Shown here piece by piece: positions 37,162 through 45,122 of a DNA stretch of 64,000 nt (the stretch's first letter is position 1; every line of letters begins with the position of its first letter). Made by a program: the position numbers and the translations under genes. The DNA comes from Pricia antarctica. GTDB lineage: Bacteria; Bacteroidota; Bacteroidia; Flavobacteriales; Flavobacteriaceae. The stretch is from assembly GCF_900101815.1 (NCBI RefSeq), contig NZ_FNAO01000005.1:310001-374000 (forward strand). The letters run 5' to 3'. The notes beneath the pieces were generated by a model. The model had not been told where the DNA came from, did not search any database, and saw only the letters and a list, made by a program, of their open reading frames with translations.

Positions 37162-40070
37162 TACAGTTCTTTTAAAAGTGAAATTTCCTTTTTGGTATCG
37201 ATTTTCGGCGTAATCGACTCCAAATACGCGGAACTTAGGGCCTTTTTGTTTTCTACGAACGGCCGAATTTGAAACAGCCACAGTTTGTTGTTTTGAAATC
37301 CAAGCTCTACATCATAGGCACCCTTATAATCGGATTTTGTCTCTTTGGGAAGCGTCTTGCGGATGGTGTTGGCAAAATCGCGAATCTCGTCGATGTTCTT
37401 TTCGTTTAGCACGGGTTTTTCAAAGGTTGCTATTTTTTTTCCGGTGCCGCCAGTAGCAGGTAAATTGTTATAGAAGGTTTCACGAGCGGGGGCCAACAAT
37501 CGATAGCCGCCATCGTCATATATAGTGTAGGTTTCGGCGGATTGCCCGTCTACGGCACCGCCGGCACCTCGGCTAAAGGCGATAGTGAGGTCTTTTTCAT
37601 TGCCGCTGTTAATACCTTTGGTAATTAAGACCCCCGAATAATCGACATCGACGCTGGGAATCACCAAAATGGATGGGAAAACGTTTTCGGGGTTCAACAG
37701 ATATTTCTGACGCCATTTAAAGCTGCGTTCGGTGTAGGGCGAGGCCCAAACTTCCTTAATTCCGGTGATGATGGCTTCTTTATCGACTACGTTGAATTTG
37801 GTGAGGTTGAGTCCGGCACCGGTGAAATCTTTTAGATCTTCCATGTTGGTGTCGCTGCGCAGGAAAACGGGGACTTCACCTAAGCTTTTTCCTAAAATGG
37901 AGTTAAAATCCTTTTCAAGTTCGGCTATGAAATCCGCTTTTAGGGGCATTTTTGCGATGGCCGCGCGAAGGGTTTCCAACTGCCTCAGCTGGAAGTTTTC
38001 TACTTCGGGTTCGGGTATGTTCTGGGTGCGCATTTTTTCGGCTTCGGCGAACATAGTATTTAGAAATTTCCAATAGGAAACAGATTGCCCGGGCATTGAC
38101 TGATCCATGTGCTGCCGAAAAATACCGAAGGGGATGACCAAGCCTTCGACTACCTTGTCGGGGAACATCTTTTTCAGCTGCCCCAAATTCGCGGCTTTCG
38201 GGCCACATAGTTGACCGGAATCGCTAGCGTCGACGCTGCGGAGGTTTAGGACATCGGTATTGTCCAGCCGGATTTTGGCGATGGGGACTTCTATTTTTTC
38301 GGTGTTCCGTTCTTTTTTTGCGAATAGGTCCCGCTCTTGGGCGGTCATTTGGGCTTCCGGTTTTAGGATGACGTTTCCTTTGTTCGAAACGGCGTAGAAC
38401 ACGCGTTGGCCATCGTACTTTTTAAGGCTTTGTAGGTTTTCATCGGATAAGGCGGCGTTAGGGATTCCCAGATTTCGCGCCAACAATTGTACGTGCGAGA
38501 CCATGTTGCCTTCGGCCACGGTGGCGATGCCGGCAATGGGCTTTAAATCAGCGGGCGAACGCATGAAAATATATATTTTGTCGGAGGACACCTCAATATC
38601 ATCGGGCGAACTGGCGACCACGACCAGTTCCCCAAAGGCATAGCCGGGGTTTAGTCCGCGTATGTTACTTTGGTTGGAGATGTCCATGACCTTGTTGGTG
38701 AGGTCAGATTCTTTGGCGATAAAATCTCCGAGTTCGCCAACGCTTTTTCCAAGATGTAAGGCTATCGAACCTCGGATACGGTCGTCAATAAAACCGTAGG
38801 CTTTGGGTTCAAAACCGGTGTAAACATCTACGATATCCTGATAATTGGCTTTGACCATGGCGGCGCTCCACTCTACTGCTCCGCGGGCGGTTTCGAGAAT
38901 GCGGTTCAATTCGGCCAAGGTCATTTTCTCGGTATCCGAAGTGTTCAAAGTGTTCTGAATCTGTTCGTATTCCCACAGCTCCAGATAACCTGCTCCGGCC
39001 GCAGCGGTAGTTAGAGCCTGAATTTTTTGCAACTGCTCCTTAAGCGTTTCCGGTTGCCATTTTGAAGCATTTTTGAAAAGGATTTCCTCCAGTTTCAGCG
39101 AGATGTCCAGCAATTGCAATCGGGCCATGGGGCGTTTCTCTTCCCCAATCCCTTTTCGGATGTCCAGCAATACCTGCGCTGTTGCGGTAATCAATTCAGA
39201 AGATTTTGTTGCGACGGAATGTTTGCCGATAAAATCATCCAAAGTCTTTCCTAAGGGAGTTCCTCTTAGCAAATCCGCTTTTTGGCCCAACTTTTTGATG
39301 TCTATTGGGCTGAAAAAATCTGTCATTGTAGCTATAAGTCCTTCGAATTGTTTATTCTGGGCAGCCATCAATTTGGCGCTGTTCTTTTTTTGGAACGCCT
39401 TTACTTTTTCGATATCCGCGGCTTCCGGTTGGCCGTGGATTTTTACACGTAAATCCATAAAGGGCAAGTAGGCATCTGAAATGACCTTTGATTCGCTCCG
39501 CATCCGCTGTGCGAGATTGTCGTCACCGCTGTGGGGTACATCCTTTAAAGACTGGCGAACTAAAAAATAGCGCTCCGCTAGGACTTCGTCCTGAGGTAGC
39601 ATCCATTTATAAAAAGCGATTCCCCATGCCTCTTCATCTTCGGACTGTACGGCACCACGGTAAAATTGACTCTTTTGATTGATCCAGCCGCTGTCGACCA
39701 AACGCAGGTATTTATCCAATTGATATTGTTTTAAACGGGAATGGTCATTTTTTGCATCCCAGAAATCGGGTGCATCCGTGTAGGCCAAAAGTTGCCCCAA
39801 ATAAATATGGTAGTCCTTTGCGATTGCTTCCACATCGTCTTTATAGCGGGCATGTTGTACACCCGGTCCGATTTCAGACGGACAGGGATCTTTAGGAGCG
39901 CGAACGCTTCCATCGGTACAAAACCAGCGGATATCTTTATAAGGACCCCGAATGTCATTTTTATAGAAAGCAATCCGGGCTATCAATTGAGCGTTGTCGA
40001 TTTTGTTTTGGCCCATCGCGGCAGTAGAAAAAAACAATACGGTAAGCACTAGTAGGATAAATTTGGTCAT
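37161..40070 (-). CDS. Exported PEP/pyruvate-phosphotransferase-like protein
   Basis: A 969-residue protein. A clear signal peptide (MTKFILLVLTVLFFSTAAMGQ) indicates export. Residues about 25-430 are an uncharacterised helical region. A PEP-utilising mobile domain follows (about 440-570) with the phospho-carrier His526 (EGNMVSHVQLLARNLGIPN), then a C-terminal pyruvate-phosphate-dikinase-type ATP-binding domain (about 620-950: CGPKAANLGQLK, FLRSDTNMEDL). The domain order resembles phosphohistidine-swivelling phosphotransferases such as glucan water dikinase, with the His domain before the ATP domain. A catalytic phosphotransfer outside the cytosol would be unusual, since ATP is scarce there. 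Coupled to the serine hydrolase gene by a one-base overlap. Confidence 0.82.
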   Translation of the reverse strand: MTKFILLVLTVLFFSTAAMGQNKIDNAQLIARIAFYKNDIRGPYKDIRWFCTDGSVRAPKDPCPSEIGPGVQHARYKDDVEAIAKDYHIYLGQLLAYTDAPDFWDAKNDHSRLKQYQLDKYLRLVDSGWINQKSQFYRGAVQSEDEEAWGIAFYKWMLPQDEVLAERYFLVRQSLKDVPHSGDDNLAQRMRSESKVISDAYLPFMDLRVKIHGQPEAADIEKVKAFQKKNSAKLMAAQNKQFEGLIATMTDFFSPIDIKKLGQKADLLRGTPLGKTLDDFIGKHSVATKSSELITATAQVLLDIRKGIGEEKRPMARLQLLDISLKLEEILFKNASKWQPETLKEQLQKIQALTTAAAGAGYLELWEYEQIQNTLNTSDTEKMTLAELNRILETARGAVEWSAAMVKANYQDIVDVYTGFEPKAYGFIDDRIRGSIALHLGKSVGELGDFIAKESDLTNKVMDISNQSNIRGLNPGYAFGELVVVASSPDDIEVSSDKIYIFMRSPADLKPIAGIATVAEGNMVSHVQLLARNLGIPNAALSDENLQSLKKYDGQRVFYAVSNKGNVILKPEAQMTAQERDLFAKKERNTEKIEVPIAKIRLDNTDVLNLRSVDASDSGQLCGPKAANLGQLKKMFPDKVVEGLVIPFGIFRQHMDQSMPGQSVSYWKFLNTMFAEAEKMRTQNIPEPEVENFQLRQLETLRAAIAKMPLKADFIAELEKDFNSILGKSLGEVPVFLRSDTNMEDLKDFTGAGLNLTKFNVVDKEAIITGIKEVWASPYTERSFKWRQKYLLNPENVFPSILVIPSVDVDYSGVLITKGINSGNEKDLTIAFSRGAGGAVDGQSAETYTIYDDGGYRLLAPARETFYNNLPATGGTGKKIATFEKPVLNEKNIDEIRDFANTIRKTLPKETKSDYKGAYDVELGFQNNKLWLFQIRPFVENKKALSSAYLESITPKIDTKKEISLLKEL

Positions 40071-40222
40071 TTTAGATTTTATAGGATGATTTTGGTTGCA
40101 GTTATCAAAAGTACTGCCAAATTATATAGGAAATTAAATAATCGAATGAGACAGCTTTCATAAATCCTTTTAGCTATATTCCTATCTATCAATAAATCCT
40201 TTAAAGAAAATCCTATCAAAAT

Positions 40223-40909
40223 ATGAAACTACAGTATACTATAGAACCGATAAAATTCCAAACCATTGAAGAACTTCCCCACGCATGGAACGACGAGGAT
40301 TATAAAAAATTGTTGGATACCGCGGAATACGGAGATACTTCGGATCTTTCTTCACAGGAATTAAAGGAGATGTGCCTGCTTTCCATTTCCGACAACGAAC
40401 CTGATGAAGCGGCGAAGCTAGTTTTGGCATACGTTTTCGGCGAACGTCTCAACCAGGGCCAAATCGATAATCTATCCCATGAAATGGAAACTGAAAAAGT
40501 GTGGGAAGAGTACGCCGAACTTTCCATGCACGAGGAATTTTTTAATGCGACACAGCTTTTATACAAGGCGTACAACGGTAAATTTCCCCATCCGGAAGCG
40601 GTGCGGTTTAAAATGAAGGTGACATCCAAAGAAAAAACGGGCATGGAAATATTTGAAAAGGATACCGAAACCGGCCTTATTCGACTTTTAGTACAGGGAA
40701 TGCCCAAAAACACGTTGATCAACCGACTTTTTGATGAAGAATTAAAAGGTGGTGATTTTAAGGATGCTAAAGATATTATCTGGCAGTATACCAAAGAATC
40801 CCCTACGGATAACCACCAAGTTTTCGAAATCATTTCGTCAACCTACTGGTTCAACGATCTTAAATTTGCGGAATCTTTTGATGCTACCCTTGAAACAGAG
40901 GAAGATTAA
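40223..40909 (+). CDS. Hypothetical acidic protein
   Basis: A 228-residue, strongly acidic protein, mostly helical, without signal peptide or membrane segment, so cytosolic. No family was recognised. It has a plausible ATG and its codon usage matches neighbours. It converges with the exchanger gene downstream (18-nt gap). No terminator is obvious between them. Confidence 0.75.
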   Translation: MKLQYTIEPIKFQTIEELPHAWNDEDYKKLLDTAEYGDTSDLSSQELKEMCLLSISDNEPDEAAKLVLAYVFGERLNQGQIDNLSHEMETEKVWEEYAELSMHEEFFNATQLLYKAYNGKFPHPEAVRFKMKVTSKEKTGMEIFEKDTETGLIRLLVQGMPKNTLINRLFDEELKGGDFKDAKDIIWQYTKESPTDNHQVFEIISSTYWFNDLKFAESFDATLETEED

Positions 40910-40927
40910 TATTCTACAAAGGGTGGT

Positions 40928-41866
40928 TCAGGTAATCGTAAAGTATACAAAAGTCACATATACTGCGACCAGTAGCAGCCCATCACGCCAATTGAGCCGG
41001 AGACCTTTTGGGATGAACACTAACGGAAGAATCATGAACGAGATACCGAGCATCCAAAAAATATCGCTGCTTAATAATCCTTGGTCCATTACACGGATGG
41101 GGGTTATGATGGAAGCAATACCGAGAACGGCCAAAAGGTTAAAAATATTCGATCCGATCAGGTTGCCTAAAGAAATGGCTTTTTCCTTTTTGATGAGCGC
41201 TATGACCGAGGCCGCCAATTCGGGTATACTGGTGCCTACTGATACTACCGTCACGCCAATAACCCGTTCGCTGACGCCGTAAACCGTAGCCAGACCTACG
41301 GCACCGTCAATCAGAAGTTCTGATCCGCCCCAGAGCGCAACGCCCCCAATACCCAAAAATAGCATCGTCTTCCATAGCGGCAGTGGTACATCGTCTTCAG
41401 GCATTTCATCGACGACCGCCTGTTTTTGGAATCGCAGCAGATAGACCAAAAATAAAAATAGGGCGCCCACCATGATGATACCCTCGTATTGCACCAATTC
41501 CCCATCAAAATAGATAAATCCGAAAAACAGGAGAGATGCCAGCATCATTACAGGCCAATCCGTCGTGTAAAAACTACGCTGGACTTCGATGCTTCCCAAT
41601 AGGGTCGTAATTCCCAAAACGAGTCCTAAATTGGCGATGTTGGAGCCTACCACGTTGCCCAAGGCCAAATCGGGAAAACCATCTAAAGCGGATTTTATGC
41701 TTACAATAAGCTCCGGTGCCGATGTGGCAAAGGAAACCACCGTCATACCGATGACAATCTTGGGGATGTTCAAGCGCAGCGAAAGTGCCACGGCGGATTT
41801 TAAAAGCCAGTTGCCGCCTGCTATCAAAAGAACAAGACCGAGAACTATAAAAAGAAGATTTTGCAT
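40928..41866 (-). CDS. Calcium/sodium antiporter (CaCA family, YrbG-like)
   Basis: A 312-residue membrane protein with two homologous Na/Ca exchanger halves of five membrane segments each. The alpha-repeats show SFATSAPELIVS with GNVVGSNIANLGLVLG, and SVGTSIPELAAS with GNLIGSNIFNLLAVLG; the Glu residues of the PEL motifs are ion ligands. The start at MQNLLFIVLGLVLLIAGG matches the family better than the ATG 24 nt upstream. Confidence 0.92.
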   Translation of the reverse strand: MQNLLFIVLGLVLLIAGGNWLLKSAVALSLRLNIPKIVIGMTVVSFATSAPELIVSIKSALDGFPDLALGNVVGSNIANLGLVLGITTLLGSIEVQRSFYTTDWPVMMLASLLFFGFIYFDGELVQYEGIIMVGALFLFLVYLLRFQKQAVVDEMPEDDVPLPLWKTMLFLGIGGVALWGGSELLIDGAVGLATVYGVSERVIGVTVVSVGTSIPELAASVIALIKKEKAISLGNLIGSNIFNLLAVLGIASIITPIRVMDQGLLSSDIFWMLGISFMILPLVFIPKGLRLNWRDGLLLVAVYVTFVYFTIT

Positions 41867-42473
41867 GGAATGGTATGTGGGAACTTGCACAAATATATGT
41901 GAAGATTTTAAATTTATGGGATTCTTTTAGAGAAGCTCGATTTTGCCTTTTCACAAATGGGGGAAGCCATCCCAAAATGATGGAAATACCAAAAAACCGC
42001 ACTTTTCTTCTAAAAACCCCCCTAGACAATTTAAAAAACCTTCGAAAACCCCCTTCAATTATTACATATTGAAACCTTAAATATGCTTTTTTACTTCTAT
42101 TTATTACTTTATCCAAGGCAGGTATTGAAAAATAAGAATATAAATCATCTTTTTGTTTATACTATCCTATTCAAATCCATTAAATCGCATCCCCGTATTA
42201 GGAGGTGACTATTTCTTTTATATATCTTGATTGAATAACCGATTATCGAGTAGTATTTACTCATGCCTTTATAGCATTCTTTTGGATAGTATAGCGGACA
42301 AACTCTAAAAACAGAGCACTATGATTACAATTGCTAAATTTTTGGTATTGCTAATGGCATCACTGATTATGATACGGGCATGACATCATCCTAGCCGGAC
42401 TCATCGTGGCCAAATGCCTTTAAGGTTGATAAAACAAAAGCTATTTCGCTATATTTGTGTCGATTTCAATGGG
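41867..42473. other. AT-rich intergenic region
   Basis: Between the exchanger and the small conserved gene lies about 600 bp without a firm gene. Near its end a 20-codon frame (42321-42383, MITIAKFLVLLMASLIMIRA) is hydrophobic, and a +1 shift near its stop continues with a similar hydrophobic stretch to a TAA at 42419-42421; it may be a small broken membrane peptide. The promoter of the downstream gene lies at 42426-42457. Confidence 0.3.
42426..42457 (+). promoter_or_regulatory. Bacteroidota-type promoter of the 50-aa gene
   Basis: TTG at 42426-42428, a 21-nt spacer and TATATTTG at 42450-42457. It lies 16 nt before the ATG at 42474. Confidence 0.65.
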
Positions 42474-42626
42474 ATGAAAAAGGCTTTCTTTCGGTTTTTG
42501 GCAAAAGTGAACAAGGCGGTTCTACCCTCCTACACCAAAAGGCAATTAAATCTTTCGAGCGCGTCCACATTTCAGATGGCTATTATCGGCTGGCGTTATT
42601 ATGTGACTACGAACGCATTAGGTTAG
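42474..42626 (+). CDS. Conserved 50-residue basic protein
   Basis: A 50-residue basic protein starting MKKAFFRFLAKVNKAVLPSY. I recognise this as a small conserved Flavobacteriia family, often labelled hypothetical or wrongly SsrA-binding protein. The ATG at 42474 follows a clear promoter, whereas a longer reading from 42414 would start upstream of that promoter and is rejected. An internal helix with a KRQLNLSSASTFQMAIIGW motif is visible. Function unknown. It converges with apt (18-nt gap). Confidence 0.75.
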   Translation: MKKAFFRFLAKVNKAVLPSYTKRQLNLSSASTFQMAIIGWRYYVTTNALG

Positions 42627-42644
42627 CCGCTTTCCGACACTATT

Positions 42645-43157
42645 TTAATAGTGAATCAAAGTCCGTATCTCGTACGCTCGAAGTTTCTCCTCACCATTTA
42701 AAAAATCGAGTACCATCAAAAAATTACACTGAACGATTTCGCCCCCCAAACGTTCGACCAGCTCACAGGTAGCTTTAGCCGTGCCACCGGTGGCCAGCAC
42801 ATCATCGTGAATCAACACTTTATCTCCTTTTTGAATGGCATCCTTATGTATTTCCAAAGTGTCGGTGCCATATTCAAGGTCATAGATGACACTGATCTTT
42901 TCAGCAGGTAGCTTATCGGGTTTGCGAACGGGGACAAAACCGGCGTTTAGATTCAAAGCTAAAAGTGGACCGAAAAAGAAACCACGGCTTTCCATGCCAA
43001 CAACTTTGTCTATTTTTTGATTCCCTACCAAATCAAGCAGTGCATCCATCGCTAGCTTCATGGCGGCGGGGTCTTTTAGTAGCGGTGTGATGTCTTTGAA
43101 GATGATGCCTTTGGATGGAAAATCGGGGATATCGCGGATGAAGGATTTTAGGTTCAT
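42645..43157 (-). CDS. apt: Adenine phosphoribosyltransferase
   Basis: A 170-residue type I phosphoribosyltransferase. It converts adenine and PRPP to AMP in purine salvage. The PRPP-binding motif VLIHDDVLATGGTA is at about 115-128; the N-terminal IPDFPSKGIIFKDITPLL and the VVGMESRGF hood region are diagnostic for Apt. Its start is about 75 bp from the divergent tRNA-Arg gene. Confidence 0.96.
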   Translation of the reverse strand: MNLKSFIRDIPDFPSKGIIFKDITPLLKDPAAMKLAMDALLDLVGNQKIDKVVGMESRGFFFGPLLALNLNAGFVPVRKPDKLPAEKISVIYDLEYGTDTLEIHKDAIQKGDKVLIHDDVLATGGTAKATCELVERLGGEIVQCNFLMVLDFLNGEEKLRAYEIRTLIHY

Positions 43158-43175
43158 TTAAACGGCTCGGTTATT

Positions 43176-43205
43176 TTGCGGTAAATTTAAAAAGAAATAT
43201 ATTTG
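43176..43205 (+). promoter_or_regulatory. Bacteroidota-type promoter of tRNA-Arg
   Basis: TTTG ending at 43178 and TATATTTG at 43198-43205 are separated by 19 nt, 27 bp before the mature tRNA. Confidence 0.75.
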
Positions 43206-43232
43206 CACCCGCCTGAAATAAAATACAATATT

Positions 43233-43306
43233 GGTCCTGTGGCGCAACTGGATAGCGCATCTGACTACGAATCAGAAGGTTACAAGTTCGAATCTTGTCA
43301 GGATCA
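43233..43306 (+). tRNA. tRNA-Arg (anticodon ACG)
   Basis: A 74-nt cloverleaf. The acceptor GGTCCTG pairs with CAGGATC (one G:T), the anticodon loop CTACGAA gives ACG, and the T-arm has TTCGAATC. No CCA is encoded. The last 16 bases are the beginning of an 18-bp sequence repeated at 43462 and 43633, which marks the gene as an integration site. Confidence 0.95.
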
Positions 43307-43650
43307 CGACACTCGGTAAACCACGCCCCTTTTTGGGCGTGGTTCTTTGTTTTGTGGAAATGCTAAGCGATAGCTTAAAGCATTGGAACAAAACGGAGAA
43401 CCACGGCGATAGCCCGTGGTTTACCATTTGCAGCTTTGATGCCCCCAAGAACACCGAAGGTAATCTTGTCAGGATCACGACACTCGGTAAACCACGCCCC
43501 TTTTTGGGCGTGGTTCTTTGTTTTGTGGAAATGCTAAGCGACAGCTTAAAGCATTGGAACAAAACGGAGAACCACGGCGATAGCCCGTGGTTTACCATTT
43601 GCAGCTTTGATGCCCCCAAGAACACCGAAGGTAATCTTGTCAGGATCACG
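43291..43650 (+). repeat. Two tandem 171-bp hairpin units bounded by three copies of the tRNA 3' end
   Basis: The 18-bp core AATCTTGTCAGGATCACG occurs at 43291 (inside the tRNA), 43462 and 43633, exactly 171 bp apart. The two intervening units are identical except for one base (T at 43371, C at 43542), which lies in the loop of a hairpin. Each unit folds into three hairpins: AACCACGCCC/GGGCGTGGTT, a central AATGCT-AAGC/GCTT-AGCATT stem, and AACCACGG/CCGTGGTT. The outer hairpins are inverted copies of each other (GGTAAACCACG and CGTGGTTTACC). The first one is also a credible tRNA terminator. Confidence 0.9.
43319..43344 (+). terminator. Terminator-like hairpin downstream of tRNA-Arg
   Basis: A perfect 10-bp stem (AACCACGCCC/GGGCGTGGTT) with a CTTTTT loop, 12 bp past the tRNA. 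A second copy lies at 43490-43515 in the tandem unit. Confidence 0.55.
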
Positions 43651-43656
43651 GCCTGG

Positions 43657-43682
43657 AAAGCCCCTTAAACAGGGGTTTTTTT
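43657..43682 (+). terminator. Short hairpin with T-run after the tandem repeats
   Basis: AAAGCCCC, a TTAAACA loop and GGGG followed by seven T. It separates the tRNA/repeat unit from the integrase remnant. Confidence 0.55.
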
Positions 43683-43734
43683 AATGTTAGCCCTCATCTG
43701 AAAATCGGTAAAATAATAAAAACGTTAGCATATT

Positions 43735-44854
43735 ATGATACTATTACCGAACGGCTGCAATTGCAGCAAACCAACCCTTAAACCTACAAACTGGAAAACC
43801 TCCAAAGCATCAACCAAAAAACCTTGGTACGTTCAATACTATTTTAGGGATCCATTATTTAAGGATAGATACCCCAACGGGAAATATATGGTCGTCAAGG
43901 GTATGAACCGCATAAAGGACTTGGAAGAAAGAAGAAAGCCGGTGCAATCGATTATCGATGTGAATTGCAAATGTTGCGCGTGGAAGGATACAAACCTATT
44001 ACGGGAAAATACAATCCGCCGTCCGCGCCAATAGTTTACGAGATCGAACCGGATACACCACTTTACAACGCCATTGATTCGGCGTACGATAAAATTGAAC
44101 TTGCGCCCAAGACGTTAACGGAAATCAAGTCCGCTAAAAAGTATTTCCTTTTGTCCGCAATCCAACTTAGGTATGATTTTTTCAAGATTTCAGAAATAAA
44201 GCGCAAGCACGTCCGCGCCATTCTCGAAAACCAATCCAATCAAAACCGGTATACAACCCGGTCGCAAGTATTCCAAAGAAAAAGACAATCAAGAAAATCC
44301 GGGAATCCCTGAGCGTGGAGGAGGTCGCCAAGGTAAAGGAAACGCTAAGGCAAAAGAAATACGATTATTATCGCTTTATAGAAATCTTCTTTCATTCGGG
44401 ATGCCGTACCATGGAATTGCTGGGAGTACAAAAAAAAGGTTTAAACCTAAAGGCGCGGGTTTTCAAGATTACGGTATTAAAGGGCGACGTTTATTCGGAA
44501 GAAATGAGGGCTTTAAGTAACAACGCGCTAATCTTTTGGATCGAGATTATGGAAATGGCCAAAGCGAAAACCGACTACTTATTTTCTTCAAGGCTCGTAC
44601 CCGGCGCAGAGCGGATGGATAGAGATCAGATTTCGAGGCTTTGGAAACGCCATATTAAGGACAAACTAGGTATTACGGCGGATTTCTATTCTTTGAAACA
44701 TCTGCACACGACAATGATAATTAACGAACACGGAAAGGAACTTGCGGCGAATATCAACGGCCACAAATCAAGTAAGATGAACGACGAACATTACGACCTA
44801 CTGGCAAAAAAGCGGCTTTTAAAAGTGGCGAAAAATTCGGATGTGGGGTTTTAA
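43735..44854 (+). pseudogene. Tyrosine recombinase (phage-type integrase), twice frameshifted
   Basis: Three consecutive frames together make one Bacteroidota integrase of about 370 residues. Part 1 (from 43735) has ILLPNGCNCSKPT and KYMVVKGMNRIKDLEERR. A one-base loss near 43960 shifts to the frame with ELQMLRVEGYKPITGKY and the SAM-like core-binding domain. A second shift near 44250 leads to VEEVAKVKETL and the catalytic domain (SGCRTMEL with the first Arg; KHLHTT in place of HxxR; Tyr in DEHYDLL). It lies directly downstream of the tRNA-Arg att copies, as an integrase of an element inserted there would. It cannot be functional as one polypeptide unless the frameshifts are sequencing errors. 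Confidence 0.85.
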
Positions 44855-44904
44855 AGGCTACGTATAATCTATCCCTATCATTTTGTAATATTTATTTCTA
44901 ATTG

Positions 44905-45120
44905 GAGGTGTTCACCACCATTACCCACTGTTCCCGCCATTACTACAATATTTTTTGGTTCTACATCTCCACCAAAAAAAGTTCTTGGGTAAGAATGGTG
45001 AGAGAGCGTCCATCATTTGGATCAGGTCAATATGATACTCTTCCATCATCAATCGATCCACCTCGATCATCTGGGGGGTGTCGATCTTTGGAAAATCGGT
45101 GGGCTGTCTTTGATATATGC
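44905..45120 (-). pseudogene. Fragment of a YjeF-type NAD(P)H-hydrate epimerase gene
   Basis: On the minus strand a frame reads TPQMIEVDRLMMEEYHIDLIQMM, the N-terminus of stand-alone YjeF_N epimerases, and after a disruption near 44990 a second frame reads FFGGDVEPKNIVVMAG and TVGNGG, matching the following conserved segment. The usual MENAGR stretch between them is lost, and the rest of the gene is missing. It begins directly beyond the stop of the glycogen debranching gene. Confidence 0.7.
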
Positions 45121-45122
45121 AT

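Noticed and set aside
41574-42116. 180-codon minus-strand frame overlapping the exchanger start
   Set aside because: Most of it is an alternate frame of the exchanger gene; no family features in the unique part.
42200-42209. Strong Shine-Dalgarno-like AGGAGGTGAC
   Set aside because: No start codon with a useful frame follows within 15 nt, and genes in this genome do not depend on such sites.
43291-43650. CRISPR-like array
   Set aside because: The repeated 18-mer is the tRNA 3' end, only three copies occur and the 'spacers' are identical to each other.
43231-43668. Open frames of 145 codons (plus) and 125 codons (minus) across the tRNA-Arg region
   Set aside because: They exist because the 171-bp unit is a multiple of three and lacks stops in one frame per strand; the sequence is a tRNA and hairpins, not a protein gene.
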